Of a DNA stretch of 41,120 bases, positions 6,764 through 16,512 are shown piece after piece. This DNA comes from a virus. Position numbers and translations under genes: made by a program. The DNA lies in IMG/VR virus record IMGVR_UViG_3300038701_003007, positions 1 through 41,120 of that record. One strand, given 5' to 3'. The notes under the pieces are model-generated. The model did not search any database. It was given only the letters and a program-made list of their open reading frames with translations, and was not told the origin of the DNA. Every line of letters begins with the position of its first letter. Positions within the stretch are counted from its first letter, which is position 1.

Positions 6764-8977
6764 TTAAGATCTACCGAAAAATTGAAATTCATCTACTCCA
6801 GTAACTTTTCCTATTGGATCTCCTGATTCTAAGCTGAATTCTCCGTTATTATTTTTGACTATTCCTCCAACATAACTGGCAGGAAGTTCTCCAGAAGCGC
6901 TGCTTGCAATATTTCCAATGTGTATACAGTCTCCATCATTTCCTGCTGTAGCATCTTTTTTTACAACAACTTGAGTTGCATTTACATCCAGGACTGAAAA
7001 TATGTTTGATGTACTGTCTATAGCAGAAAGAACTCTATTATTATCAGGATTATTTGCAGCCATTGGAAGACCAGGACTATTATCTGGAAGCTCAAAAGGT
7101 GATCCGAGAGAAGGAGATGAACCAGTAACAACAAATGTTCTATAATAAGAAGAATTTGCAGCACCGTTATTGTCTGTATAGAAAAGAATCCCCTTATTTA
7201 TTCCATTTGATATGATTGTTGCATAATTTGTATTAACATCTGCATCAATAATTTTTGTAAGAGGACCAGGTGTAAAGCTGAATGTTGTTGAATTAAATAC
7301 AAACACTCTCATCCAATATACATTTGAACTATCACGATAACAGAACAAAAATTTATCTGTATCAACTTTTGTTACTGTGGAGAACCTTGAGTATGAAGAA
7401 CCTCCTCCTCTCATATCAAAGATACTTTGTCTTAATGTTATTACTGAGCCAACATAAGAATATATAGTAACCCATTCTTCAAATACAACAGCGAATGCCG
7501 TAGGAGACAAAATCAAAACATCTATTGTATCTACAGGTATTGTATTTGCACCACCTGTTCCAGTTTGACTTTCAGTGAATATGATTGTTGTTGAAATAAC
7601 ATCTCCAATTCTAATGTATGCACTACTTCCGATTGAATAATATATTATAACTTTATTGTCAGATAATGGACGACATTGTGTAGTATCTGTTGTAGTAGAT
7701 CCATTTGATGAAACCTCAACAGCAGCATTAACACTAATAGTATTCCCACTTATTGTTGCAACTCTTGCATGACAGAAATGAGGATTACCTCCACCTGTTG
7801 TTGCACCGTAACTAAATACAACTTTATTTGTATCAACCCTACAAACACTGTTTGAACCTGGTCTAACATTGCTTGAAACAGTTTGCTGAGATCCTACTGT
7901 AACCAAACCAGTAGTATTATTAACCGTAAGTACTCTTGCATACATTGTTGATGAAGAAACATAGCTTATTACATAAGTAGTATCACTAACAGCATATAAA
8001 TCATATCCACTATTACTAAATCCCATTGAACTTCTAACTCTTGGACCTAGAAATTTCGTACCGATATCTGCCTTGACGGTTCCTGAATCATCTACAAGGT
8101 ATGCCAGATCTCCTTTCACCATTGTTGTCAAAAATTCATATGTTCTATCATTTCCTACAATATCATCTGCCTTCTTATTGATTGCGACAAAATCTATGTC
8201 ATCAGTGCCTATTACTGGAGAAAGAGCAGTACAATAAAATATAAGTTCTCCACCTTGAACACCTCTTGTGACTGCAACAACTGCACTTGTTGCATTGTTT
8301 GGAGTATTAAAATATGAAACTCTTTCCCATGCTCCAGTTCTCACAATATATATACCATTCTCACTTTTATCTGATTGATCTTTTACAAGAACAATATCTC
8401 CATCATCAACTCCTATTGTATCTATAGTTTGAAATCCTGAAAGTGTTATATCAACTGTAGTCGCGACTAAGGCAGCATCTTTCCATTTACTTGCATCAAA
8501 TGCTGCTTTTATTTTTGAATCGGTAATGGCTCCAGATCCTGCTGAATACAAAGATTCTTTTAATGTTGCCATAACTCTTTCATCTGTAATGACTCCTGAT
8601 GTAATGCTTGCTAGTGGTATATAATTGTCTGCTGGATATGAAGCTGCTGTTTGCACTGATGCTACCCCTGTTCCATCTTGTTCAGTATTTAAAGCTGAAT
8701 TATCAATATTTGCCTGAGGAATAGAAATAAATACTTTTTTCGTTCCTGACGTATCAATAACAAGATCTGAACTGAGTTCAAATAAAACAAAGAAAGGATT
8801 GTTTTCATCTCCAGTCCTTGTAACTGGCAAGAAACATTTACCAGATCCTACAAGATTTGTTGTAACTTCAAGACCATTCATAACTGATGCTTCCTCAAGT
8901 ACCAGTTTCGCCAACGCCTGTATGTCAGAATCGTTGTTTTTTGCGTTACCGTTCAAAAGTTTTGTTATTTGAGCCAT
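6764..8977 (-). CDS. Receptor-binding tail protein
   Basis: 737 residues. The N-terminal 150 residues (MAQITKLLNGNAKNND) look like a baseplate-attachment part. Residues about 165-265 include IGVDDGDIVLVKDQSDKSEN and GIYIVRTGAWERV, a segment common in phage tail-fibre proteins. From about 300 on there are repeated units of the form DTNKVVFSYG, DNKVIIYYS, DTDKFLFCYRD and NKGILFY, typical of a beta-propeller. It lies directly between the tail hub gene and the endolysin, the usual place for a host-recognition protein. Which surface molecule it binds is unknown. Confidence 0.75.
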   Translation of the reverse strand: MAQITKLLNGNAKNNDSDIQALAKLVLEEASVMNGLEVTTNLVGSGKCFLPVTRTGDENNPFFVLFELSSDLVIDTSGTKKVFISIPQANIDNSALNTEQDGTGVASVQTAASYPADNYIPLASITSGVITDERVMATLKESLYSAGSGAITDSKIKAAFDASKWKDAALVATTVDITLSGFQTIDTIGVDDGDIVLVKDQSDKSENGIYIVRTGAWERVSYFNTPNNATSAVVAVTRGVQGGELIFYCTALSPVIGTDDIDFVAINKKADDIVGNDRTYEFLTTMVKGDLAYLVDDSGTVKADIGTKFLGPRVRSSMGFSNSGYDLYAVSDTTYVISYVSSSTMYARVLTVNNTTGLVTVGSQQTVSSNVRPGSNSVCRVDTNKVVFSYGATTGGGNPHFCHARVATISGNTISVNAAVEVSSNGSTTTDTTQCRPLSDNKVIIYYSIGSSAYIRIGDVISTTIIFTESQTGTGGANTIPVDTIDVLILSPTAFAVVFEEWVTIYSYVGSVITLRQSIFDMRGGGSSYSRFSTVTKVDTDKFLFCYRDSSNVYWMRVFVFNSTTFSFTPGPLTKIIDADVNTNYATIISNGINKGILFYTDNNGAANSSYYRTFVVTGSSPSLGSPFELPDNSPGLPMAANNPDNNRVLSAIDSTSNIFSVLDVNATQVVVKKDATAGNDGDCIHIGNIASSASGELPASYVGGIVKNNNGEFSLESGDPIGKVTGVDEFQFFGRS

Positions 8978-8979
8978 GT

Positions 8980-10029
8980 TTAATTTGTTAATAATTTATT
9001 AAGGTTTTTTTCAATTTTGTTTATTCTTTGCAAGAAAGTATCAATTTGTCGACCTGTAGAACTCGCCTTCACTATAAATTCGTTTTGTTCACCGAGTGTG
9101 AACCGTTTCTCCAATATCTTAGCATCTCCCCGATAATTTAACAAATCATTTGTTGTTGTAATGTCTGCTAGTATTAAATCTCCAAGTGAAAGATCATTGA
9201 AATTTTCTAAAACTGGACTAATGTTAATTTGATTTGTAGGATTTTTACTCTTTTCAAGCTCTGTTTCTGCTACTGTCTGTAAATCTCCGTCTACGCTTAT
9301 GAATTTTTCAGAACGACCATAAGCATCAATTGATGCCGAATCTGTTTCTGTATGGCTCACACCGTCTAAATTTTTTGCTATTATTACATTATAGACGTTG
9401 CTTGGAAGTATTGATTCAATTTCTTTGACGTTATTACCCTGTGGAGAAAATTTATTGTAGTATGCTTCGAAGTAATCACTGTTATCCTGTGTCCTGTCTA
9501 TCCCCACACTTTCTTTGAATGTTAAAACGTCATTGTGTGTTGTGAACTCATACCCTGAAAGTGCGAGGTCTTTCAATATTGAAAGGAAAGAAACTCCAGC
9601 CGAATATTTTTTCTCATCTGTAATTGTGGAAGTTGCTATACAATCGAGAGTTATTCCTGTGTCCTGTAATGAATTTATTTCATCAAAAATGTTTGTAACA
9701 ATTTCAGATATTGTTGTTCCTACTGTGAAAGTTTTATCTGCAAGAATTATTTTCTTACTCCATATCCCCTGATCAGATAAACTCACGGTTACTTGATCGT
9801 TACTTGATTGAAACCCGTTAAAAAACCCAGTGTACACAATTTCTCCGCTTTCGTAAGCGAAAAACCTGTTTGATTCTTTCATGACATCTGCATTGAAAGA
9901 TCTATTATTCACGTCAATTTGAAAAGAACTGTTAGAATTTTCACTAATAGTTTTTACAAAATCTCCCGTAGAAATATTTTCTATCTCTTCTATGAGATTG
10001 CCGAGTCTGTCTTTAACAACAATTATCAT
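8980..10029 (-). CDS. Tail hub / baseplate protein (gp27-like)
   Basis: The 349-residue product begins with a beta-rich domain (IIVVKDRLGNLIEEIENIS) and has the pattern of siphovirus tail-associated hub proteins of the Gp37-like group: ending in a short coiled coil (DTFLQRINKIEKNLNKLL). It follows the distal tail gene with a four-base ATGA overlap and precedes the receptor-binding gene. No endopeptidase domain is attached. Confidence 0.68.
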   Translation of the reverse strand: MIIVVKDRLGNLIEEIENISTGDFVKTISENSNSSFQIDVNNRSFNADVMKESNRFFAYESGEIVYTGFFNGFQSSNDQVTVSLSDQGIWSKKIILADKTFTVGTTISEIVTNIFDEINSLQDTGITLDCIATSTITDEKKYSAGVSFLSILKDLALSGYEFTTHNDVLTFKESVGIDRTQDNSDYFEAYYNKFSPQGNNVKEIESILPSNVYNVIIAKNLDGVSHTETDSASIDAYGRSEKFISVDGDLQTVAETELEKSKNPTNQINISPVLENFNDLSLGDLILADITTTNDLLNYRGDAKILEKRFTLGEQNEFIVKASSTGRQIDTFLQRINKIEKNLNKLLTN

Positions 10030-10877
10030 ACTTGTCTGTCATAAAAATCATAAGTAATATTGAAATCTGAGTTTTGATCTGAATCTGCAGCGACAAATTC
10101 CATTGCTCCAAAAACTGACGGCCATACTGACCCTGGTGTTTTGCTTGAAAGAATATTTTGACCGTTCTTTGTGAGTGATGTTTGGTTTGTATCGTGTCCT
10201 GAATCTATAACAAAGACATCTCCTGCCACTGCTGATGCAGTAAAAGAAAACAAATCTCCCGTAGTAACGTTTGCGATGATTATTGCATTGTCAATATCTC
10301 CTGTGGCTGTAATTGTAATCTTCAAAGGCGACGCTACGTTTCCGTTTGTTGTCACAAGACTTGTTCCTGTATACCCTTGAAGCTCGAACGGTAAGGCAAC
10401 TGGAAAGGCTACCCCACCGATATACCCCTCTGATCCCATCACTGACGTTGCAACGTTTGACCTGAACCTAGAATCGCTCATTATAAGCTCTACACGATAT
10501 CTTCCTGTGTTCTCATCCCTATCAAACTCTGGAAGCTCTCTAACGCGAGCCTGTGCCTTCCACTGATCTCCGTTTGCATCCTGTATAAACAACTCTTTAG
10601 TTCCTTCTCCTACTGGGTTCCATTCTACTGAGAAAATCTTTTTTAATGTGTTTATTCGGTCCTGCAAAATTTCTATTGTATCTACAGAAATAATACCCTC
10701 TATAACAAGAATTCTTTCTCGTATGTATGTTGGAGAAGAGAAAACCCCCTGAATTCCACCTGCGTTTAAAACAGTGTCACTTGTATTGACACCGTTTAAC
10801 CAGTTTATTGATTCTACAAGGTATCCTTGCTCCTCTTGGTCGAGGTTAAAGCCGTCGAAAATATATATTTCATTCAT
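10026..10877 (-). CDS. Distal tail protein (Dit-like)
   Basis: 283 residues from the ATG at 10877, which overlaps the tape measure stop by one base (TAATG). A longer GTG start at 10892 is possible but the overlap favours the shorter form. The N-terminal half (FDGFNLDQEEQGYLVESIN, then PTYIRERILVIEGII) and the galectin-like beta-rich C-terminal half match siphovirus Dit proteins, which form the ring at the tail tip. Confidence 0.75.
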   Translation of the reverse strand: MNEIYIFDGFNLDQEEQGYLVESINWLNGVNTSDTVLNAGGIQGVFSSPTYIRERILVIEGIISVDTIEILQDRINTLKKIFSVEWNPVGEGTKELFIQDANGDQWKAQARVRELPEFDRDENTGRYRVELIMSDSRFRSNVATSVMGSEGYIGGVAFPVALPFELQGYTGTSLVTTNGNVASPLKITITATGDIDNAIIIANVTTGDLFSFTASAVAGDVFVIDSGHDTNQTSLTKNGQNILSSKTPGSVWPSVFGAMEFVAADSDQNSDFNITYDFYDRQV

Positions 10878-13597
10878 TATGCCATTTTCCACATTAATTT
10901 ATTGAAAAAAGAGTTTGTATCTATGCTGTCTTTCATATGTATATCACCAACCTGTATAGTTTTTGAATTGTCATATTTATTACTTGATGTTGCAGGAGTA
11001 GAACCTGTCCTCATAGATTCTAGAGATGACACAAGTCCTGGCATTGCTTTCACCATATGCTGTGGCATTACATACTCACCCTTGTGAACAGTTCCTGCTG
11101 CTTCAAAAATTCCACCATCTCCTGTGTATCCTCCTTCGGCAAAACCACGACCTCCTTCTCCTGCCTCTAGGCTATTTATTCTCTCAATAGCTGACTGGAA
11201 TCTTCGAAGTTGTTCTTCAATTATTGCGACCTTTGCCTCAGTAGTCGTTGTGATATTGTCGAGATTTCCTATATATGATCGTGTGAAAATATCCATTATA
11301 AGCTGAGTATTTTCTATTTGTCTTCTTTGCTCAATATAAAGTTTCTGCTGTTCGTCGTTTGCCGCCCTGTTTGCCGCGAGCTTTTCGTCAAGATTTACTT
11401 TCTCTGCCTCGAGTTGCTTGTTTAACTCTGCGATTTTTTCTTCTGTTTCAAGTTGTATTCGAGTTCTTTTTTCCTCTTGGTCATTAACGAACCTTTCAAA
11501 GCTTGTAAGCCGTGCTTTCTCTTCTGCTGCTAGTATTTCATCTTGTAGGTCTGTGTTTGCCTCTGTAAAAGCTTTCAGTGCCTCCTCTTCTTTTTTCAGC
11601 CTTTCTTCGAGCTTGTTTAATGCCTCTTGATCCGTTTCATCTTTTGAACGTTCAGCCTTTATGTCTTCCTCTATATCTTTTATAAGCTCCCTTTGTTTTA
11701 TAACCCTATCTGCGATTGTCTCATCAATATTTGAGAAACTTGCATCTCTCTGTGCCTCTATGGCTTCTATTGATGCATTGATCTCATCCTTTAATGCTGC
11801 GTATGATGATATCAGTTTTGCATTATCTTCTGCAATAGCCTGTTGAGTTTCAAGATTTTTCTGGCGTAATTCTTCAAGGCTTCCTTGTGATTCTCTACTG
11901 AAATCATGAAATTTTCCTATAGATTTCTGCAGTTTTGCATCCAATCTATCGAAACTTTTACCCACCTTCGTATCTGGATCTCCCTCGAGCAATCTATCCA
12001 ACTCTTCATTTGTTTTGAAATACTCCTCTCTTTTTTTCCTTTCTACTTCCTCGGTAACCTTGGCTTGATTATTTTGAAACTGTGACATTTGCTTATTTGT
12101 CTCAGCAAAATCTTTTAAAATCTGATCATTTGTTTCACTGAATTCTTTTGTAATAATTTCAGTAGCCTGCAGTGTAACTTCTTGTAATCCATCGAACATA
12201 TTATCGAACCCTGAAGTATCCCCTAGTAATGCATCTTGTATTGCTGGAAGCAATCTTTTTGCAATAGTTATCATATTATCTACAATCCGATTGAAGTTGT
12301 CATTTAGATCAACAAATACTGCAACAATTCCAAGAAAAAGAGTTCCTAATGCATTCCCTACAAGTCTCACTACGTTGAATAGTTGTTTTGCAGTAACCAC
12401 CATATCGTTAATAAAGTTTGTAACTTGTTCTGCAGCCGTAACAAGAGCTGATGTAACGCTTCCTACGCTTATTCCGAAATCATTCCATCGGTTTTTTAGG
12501 ACCTGTATTCTTGCCTCATTTGTAGCAAATCTTTTATTTGATTCTTCTGTAAGAGCTATATTTTTCTGAAACTCTTCATTTGCTATCTTCATCGCTTGAC
12601 TAAGTTTATCACCAGCAGTAGCAGCAGAAAGAAATGCTCTTTGAACTCTTTCATTTTTACCGAATAATTGATCAAGTATACTGACTGCATCATTACCACT
12701 GGCATCAAGACCTTCTATGAATTTTGTAAACGCTCCTCCTGCATCCTGTTGCCATAATTTTTGGAACTCTTCTGATGTAACTCCTGCTGTAGCTGCAAAA
12801 AGTTCTAAGTCTTCATTACCCTGAATAACTGCAGTATTTATTTGTTTTAATGCAATATTTACAGCAGTTCCTCCTGCCTCTGCTTGAACTCCTACAGATG
12901 TAAATGCAGTAGATATTGCGAATACATCAGCTGATGTAAGCCCAGCCAACTTACCTGCTGCAGCAATTCTTGTAGAGAATGTTAATATTTCACTTTCAGT
13001 AGTTGCAAACTTATTACCAAGTGCAACAACAGAACTGGCTAAATTGTCCACCTCCGAAATTGGAACCTCCATTATATTAGAAAACCTTGCGAAGTTTGTA
13101 GCTGCGGCTTCTACTGTCAAATTTGTTGACTCTGCTATCCTTGCTATAGTCTCTGTAAATTCTTCTATACTATCAATTCCAACTCCTAGCTGCCCTCCAA
13201 TCTCTCCAATTTTATTTAACTCTCCCACTGTAACTGGTATTCTTTTTGCAAGGTTACGCATCCCTTCTGATAATTTTGCGAAGTCTGCCTCAGTTCCATC
13301 TACCGTCTTTCTTATTCCTGCGAATGTACTCTCAAATTCGATAGCAGCATCAATAGATGCAACGAATAAGTCTTTAATCTTATTCAGAATAAGAAAAGCT
13401 CCAAACGCCTTACCTGCTGATAGAATTGAGTTTTTAAGACGAGAAAAAGATGTTTCCATCTTGCTTGTACTGTCTTTAACTGCACCTTCTGTTCCCTTTA
13501 ATTGTTTCTTGGCTGTGCTTTGAAGATTCTTAAACTGGGACTTTAATTCCTTATCATCTATGCTTACTCCGAATTTAAAATCTCCTAGTGTAGCCAT
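10877..13597 (-). CDS. Tail tape measure protein
   Basis: 906 residues. The first 350 match the TP901-family tape measure core (FESTFAGIRKTVDG, GELNKIGEIGGQLGVG, ALGNKFATTESEI). A hydrophobic segment lies near residues 405-435, long coiled coil covers roughly 490-800, and a glycine-rich patch precedes the C-terminus. From the usual rule of about 0.15 nm per residue, the tail would be about 135 nm long. The start overlaps the stop of the frameshifted chaperone gene. Confidence 0.93.
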   Translation of the reverse strand: MATLGDFKFGVSIDDKELKSQFKNLQSTAKKQLKGTEGAVKDSTSKMETSFSRLKNSILSAGKAFGAFLILNKIKDLFVASIDAAIEFESTFAGIRKTVDGTEADFAKLSEGMRNLAKRIPVTVGELNKIGEIGGQLGVGIDSIEEFTETIARIAESTNLTVEAAATNFARFSNIMEVPISEVDNLASSVVALGNKFATTESEILTFSTRIAAAGKLAGLTSADVFAISTAFTSVGVQAEAGGTAVNIALKQINTAVIQGNEDLELFAATAGVTSEEFQKLWQQDAGGAFTKFIEGLDASGNDAVSILDQLFGKNERVQRAFLSAATAGDKLSQAMKIANEEFQKNIALTEESNKRFATNEARIQVLKNRWNDFGISVGSVTSALVTAAEQVTNFINDMVVTAKQLFNVVRLVGNALGTLFLGIVAVFVDLNDNFNRIVDNMITIAKRLLPAIQDALLGDTSGFDNMFDGLQEVTLQATEIITKEFSETNDQILKDFAETNKQMSQFQNNQAKVTEEVERKKREEYFKTNEELDRLLEGDPDTKVGKSFDRLDAKLQKSIGKFHDFSRESQGSLEELRQKNLETQQAIAEDNAKLISSYAALKDEINASIEAIEAQRDASFSNIDETIADRVIKQRELIKDIEEDIKAERSKDETDQEALNKLEERLKKEEEALKAFTEANTDLQDEILAAEEKARLTSFERFVNDQEEKRTRIQLETEEKIAELNKQLEAEKVNLDEKLAANRAANDEQQKLYIEQRRQIENTQLIMDIFTRSYIGNLDNITTTTEAKVAIIEEQLRRFQSAIERINSLEAGEGGRGFAEGGYTGDGGIFEAAGTVHKGEYVMPQHMVKAMPGLVSSLESMRTGSTPATSSNKYDNSKTIQVGDIHMKDSIDTNSFFNKLMWKMA

Positions 13598-13866
13598 TAT
13601 TTGAATTCTTTATTAAATTTTTTAAATGCTTTTAGATCTGGTGTCTGTGGTTCTCCTTGCTGTAAGTGCTTTATTTCCTTCCCTGCTTCGAATGTCATGA
13701 CGTCTGATAATGATCTGTAATATGTAAAGAATATTTCTGCATCCATGTTCATAACTTCTGTGAAGTTGAAAGCCCCATTATATCCTCTTAGAAATTGTGA
13801 AACCATGAATTCTAAAACTTCGGCTTGCTTATCATCTCTAAAATCCCCCTTCTTCTTTTTTTTTAT
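13597..13866 (-). CDS. Tail assembly chaperone, -1 frameshift extension (gpT part)
   Basis: This frame has no start of its own at its beginning but is open from the slippery A run to its stop, giving an 89-residue extension (IKKKKKGDFRDDKQAEVLEF and on) to the upstream chaperone. The fused product is about 193 residues. In siphoviruses the short and frameshifted chaperones wrap the tape measure before tail tube assembly, and the tape measure gene starts exactly at this stop, as expected. Confidence 0.85.
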   Translation of the reverse strand: MKKKKKGDFRDDKQAEVLEFMVSQFLRGYNGAFNFTEVMNMDAEIFFTYYRSLSDVMTFEAGKEIKHLQQGEPQTPDLKAFKKFNKEFK

Positions 13867-14177
13867 TTTTTTTTAACCTCTTCTTTTACTTGATCTCCTG
13901 TTCCAATAATCCATTCCATCAATTTCATTGCTGCATGGATTTCTAAGGTATCAAGTTCTTTCTTATCAAAATCTTCGTTTTCAAGTAGTATAATATCTCC
14001 GACAACGTCCATTCCCTTTATGATTTTTTCATTCATAACCCCTTCTTTGTCTTGGAAAATTTTTGTAATTTTTATAAGTAATGCCAGAGGCACTGCAGAT
14101 ACTTCATAAGTTTTTCCGTTGATGTGAAGCTCTGATGGCTGAGATTTCAGCTTGTCTAAGTTTAAAGGCTTTCGCAT
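13863..14177 (-). CDS. Tail assembly chaperone (gpG-like)
   Basis: 104-residue protein, beta-strand N-terminus (LHINGKTYEVSAVPLALLIKI) and helical C-terminus, ending VKEEVKKK just at the A run. Its size, position between major tail protein and tape measure, and the slippery site identify it as the unshifted chaperone. The leader carries a variant of the CTTAACCACTA motif (TTAATCACTA). Confidence 0.85.
   Translation of the reverse strand: MRKPLNLDKLKSQPSELHINGKTYEVSAVPLALLIKITKIFQDKEGVMNEKIIKGMDVVGDIILLENEDFDKKELDTLEIHAAMKLMEWIIGTGDQVKEEVKKK
13866..13872 (-). other. Programmed -1 frameshift site A-AAA-AAA
   Basis: On the coding strand the order is GTT, nine A, T, nine A. The heptamer A-AAA-AAA sits immediately before the TAA stop in the zero frame. 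A -1 slip moves ribosomes into the 89-codon open frame that ends at the tape measure start. A second A9 run follows the stop. Confidence 0.82.
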
Positions 14178-14211
14178 GATATAGTGATTAATTAATAAAC
14201 TTTATCATTCC

Positions 14212-14225
14212 CCCCTCGTAAGGGG
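14212..14225 (-). other. Hairpin after the major tail protein gene
   Basis: CCCCT, loop of four, AGGGG lies 16 bases after the major tail protein stop. No T tract follows, so it is more likely an mRNA-stabilising hairpin or partial terminator than a full terminator. Confidence 0.6.
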
Positions 14226-14240
14226 AGAAGTAAAAACTTA

Positions 14241-15038
14241 CTAAGTAACAGAGATTTCATCTGTAATCTTGAACAAGTTTTCTTTTCTGTCAACAACTGA
14301 GCTATCTGGGAAAGCTGTAATTGTAACAGGCGTGTTAGCTGGATCTTCATCTTCATCCCCTTGGAATGCAATTGTAAGACCTTCACTGTTGTACGCTTTG
14401 AAGAAGTCAATTCGGAAAATTTTCCCTTCGTCATTAGTATGAGTAAATCGGAATTTGTAAAGATCAACATCTCGCAGTTGGTCTCCGAATGCAAGCTCTT
14501 TCGATGCATTTGGTGTGTAATCATAATCAGCGTCAAGTACTCCTGCTTGAGCAGTAAGTGGGTTAATATATGTGTAACCAAGTTCACCATTTGAACCGTC
14601 CCCTACGTATACAGCGTAATCTGTATTTAATACAAGAGGTGTCGCATCTGCGTCAATAACGATTGAAGTAACAACAGTGTTGTCACCGTTCTTATTTGCT
14701 AGTTTGATTGGATTTCCAACAGTCCATCCAGTTCCTAGCGCTTCAGTTGTAATTGATACAGGCGTTCCAGCAATATTCGATAATTCAGTATCAGAATTCA
14801 CAAGGTTTAAGAATGTCATATCTAACTCATACATATTGAATGCAAAAGTTACATTTGTAACACTACTCTTTGGTGGAAGTTTTGCATTTGCAGCGATGAA
14901 CTGTCTAACAGTTTTTTCAACTGTAAGAACAGCACTATCCATTGCTCCAAGATTTACAAACCCAGCACCTGCGTCTACCTCGATGACTCCTGATCCGAAT
15001 CGTATCGAATCTACTTTCTGTACATCTGTTTGTGCCAT
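14241..15038 (-). CDS. Major tail tube protein
   Basis: 265 residues from the ATG giving MAQTDVQKVDSIRFG; a longer frame upstream is open but unlikely to be translated. The beta-rich sequence, an N-terminal arm and the position just before the chaperone pair fit a siphovirus tail tube protein. A possible Ig-like insertion (about 110-190, GNPIKLANKNGDNTVVTSIV) makes it larger than simple tube proteins. Highly expressed proteins of this class are often followed by a hairpin, as here. Confidence 0.75.
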   Translation of the reverse strand: MAQTDVQKVDSIRFGSGVIEVDAGAGFVNLGAMDSAVLTVEKTVRQFIAANAKLPPKSSVTNVTFAFNMYELDMTFLNLVNSDTELSNIAGTPVSITTEALGTGWTVGNPIKLANKNGDNTVVTSIVIDADATPLVLNTDYAVYVGDGSNGELGYTYINPLTAQAGVLDADYDYTPNASKELAFGDQLRDVDLYKFRFTHTNDEGKIFRIDFFKAYNSEGLTIAFQGDEDEDPANTPVTITAFPDSSVVDRKENLFKITDEISVT

Positions 15039-15045
15039 AAGTAAT

Positions 15046-15261
15046 TTATTTAGTAATAATAAAATTGTAAGTTTTCTTGAGCAGCTCTGCGTACGCACTA
15101 TCTGTTCGGAATGTATCACCTACCACCGCGATCTTTCCGTCCCGTAGTAAAACCCGCTTAGTTGCCTCAACCAAAACAAGACTAGAGTCAATAGAAGGTT
15201 TTTCAACCTTTTTATTTAACTTCTTTTTAGCCGATGTTTTTGTGGATGTCTTTTTCATCAT
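15046..15261 (-). CDS. Small basic protein before the tail tube gene (71 aa)
   Basis: An N-terminal run rich in lysine (KKTSTKTSAKKKLNKK) precedes a short beta-type region (KRVLLRDGKIAVVGDTF). The start is one of two adjacent ATG codons at 15261/15258; upstream extension is open but lacks support. It may be a small head-tail or tube accessory protein. No family recognised. Confidence 0.55.
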   Translation of the reverse strand: MMKKTSTKTSAKKKLNKKVEKPSIDSSLVLVEATKRVLLRDGKIAVVGDTFRTDSAYAELLKKTYNFIITK

Positions 15262-15299
15262 TGTAATGTTATAGTATAAAAATAATTCGCACAAGATTT

Positions 15300-15680
15300 T
15301 TAATAATTTGGGTCATAAAGCTTAAATACGTAGGTCATGTGTAATCCATGCTGTTCTACCTCTTGGTCGTAAACTGGCGTAGTGCTTTCTTCATATCCAT
15401 AAATAATGTCTGGACCTCTATATCTGTTGAAAATCTCTGCTATTGCTTCTCTAATTGGGAATATGTCATTTTTCTTTTTGTCCCAAATACTAAACTGGAA
15501 AACCTCAAATCTTGCCCCTAGCTTTGTCGAACGTCCTTTTATGCTATTTATTATTATGCTTGAGTCGTCGGACTCAATAGGAGCGATCTGTTGATATATT
15601 TCTGGCTTTGGATCAAGTGCCAAGTACACAGGGCTTGTGCTGAGTATTTGGTAAACGATTTTTTCGATGTCTTTTATCAT
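15300..15680 (-). CDS. Tail terminator / tail completion protein
   Basis: 126 residues beginning with a helix (IKDIEKIVYQILSTSPVY) followed by alternating strands and helix (FEVFQFSIWDKKKNDIFPIREAI). This layout and its place after the HK97 gp10-like gene and before the tail tube match tail terminator proteins that cap the tail tube. Start overlaps the previous gene by four bases. Confidence 0.65.
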   Translation of the reverse strand: MIKDIEKIVYQILSTSPVYLALDPKPEIYQQIAPIESDDSSIIINSIKGRSTKLGARFEVFQFSIWDKKKNDIFPIREAIAEIFNRYRGPDIIYGYEESTTPVYDQEVEQHGLHMTYVFKLYDPNY

Positions 15681-16138
15681 GATGTGAGTTTTTTAAGTTC
15701 TTCAGAAAATATTTTATTGATCTTTGACATGTTGTCCAGTATCCCCTTTCTTACAAACGATCTTGGCTTCATGTGCTTCGTTCCAAACTCTAAAAAAAGA
15801 CCGTACGCATTCGTCTGCTCTCCTGTCTTGCTATTCTTGCCTCCCTGTGCCGATCCTACCAGATAGTTTCTTTTATCTAGTCTCTGGTGTCCTATACTTC
15901 TTTTAAGGCTCCCTGTGACCTGTGGATAATAGTTTCCTCCAATATTTACAACACCGCCTCTCCTATTTGGTTTTTGACCGTCTTTTCTGTTTATATTGTT
16001 TGGCAATCTTTTCTTGTCCCTTGGTGTTATCTTCTGGATATCCTTAACCATCTCAAGCACAGCTATTTGCAATGCAACCTCAAGCCCATTGTTTACTTTA
16101 TCTATTTCTGCCTGATTTTTTGTAAAAGTTACTGACAT
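15677..16138 (-). CDS. HK97 gp10-like head-tail joining protein
   Basis: 153 residues. The segment YGLFLEFGTKHMKPRSF and the following helix are the hallmark of the HK97 gp10 / tail-completion family. The N-terminal helical part and central basic segment (RLPNNINRKDGQKPNRR) fit as well. Its start overlaps the head closure gene's stop. Confidence 0.8.
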   Translation of the reverse strand: MSVTFTKNQAEIDKVNNGLEVALQIAVLEMVKDIQKITPRDKKRLPNNINRKDGQKPNRRGGVVNIGGNYYPQVTGSLKRSIGHQRLDKRNYLVGSAQGGKNSKTGEQTNAYGLFLEFGTKHMKPRSFVRKGILDNMSKINKIFSEELKKLTS

Positions 16139-16512
16139 TATTGTACAAGGCTTAAATCTGCGGTTACGTGATCTTTTGAAGGGAATGATATAATTTGTAT
16201 CTTGTAGTTTTTTCCATTAATTACAAAACGATCTTTCAGTGAAATATTGTTTTGATCTCCGTCTATTTTTGATATATCAAACCTCACTACGAAATATGAA
16301 AATAAAGTATTTCTTTCTGCAATGTCTTTTATGTCCTGGCTTGTAGACCTCTTTGCTCTTTTTTTGTAAAAAATTGAGTCAAACTGATATTTATTAAGCC
16401 ATGCACTGTCTATCTCTCCGATATCATTACGAGACTCTGTCGCCCCCTGCAGGATGACATTGACTGTAGACTTTTCGAGAAAGCCTGGCGATAATTTATC
16501 AATTATACTCAT
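16138..16512 (-). CDS. Head closure / stopper protein
   Basis: 124 residues from the ATG at 16512, which overlaps the connector stop by four bases (ATGA); an earlier ATG at 16524 is less likely. It is beta-rich (FVINGKNYKIQIISFPSKD) like SPP1 gp16/HK97-type stopper proteins. Function is supported mainly by gene order between connector and gp10-like genes. Confidence 0.65.
   Translation of the reverse strand: MSIIDKLSPGFLEKSTVNVILQGATESRNDIGEIDSAWLNKYQFDSIFYKKRAKRSTSQDIKDIAERNTLFSYFVVRFDISKIDGDQNNISLKDRFVINGKNYKIQIISFPSKDHVTADLSLVQ

Noticed and set aside
14192-14590. Minus frame of 132 codons inside the major tail gene
   Set aside because: It is an out-of-frame shadow of the tail tube protein with low-complexity leucine and threonine content and no homology that I can see.
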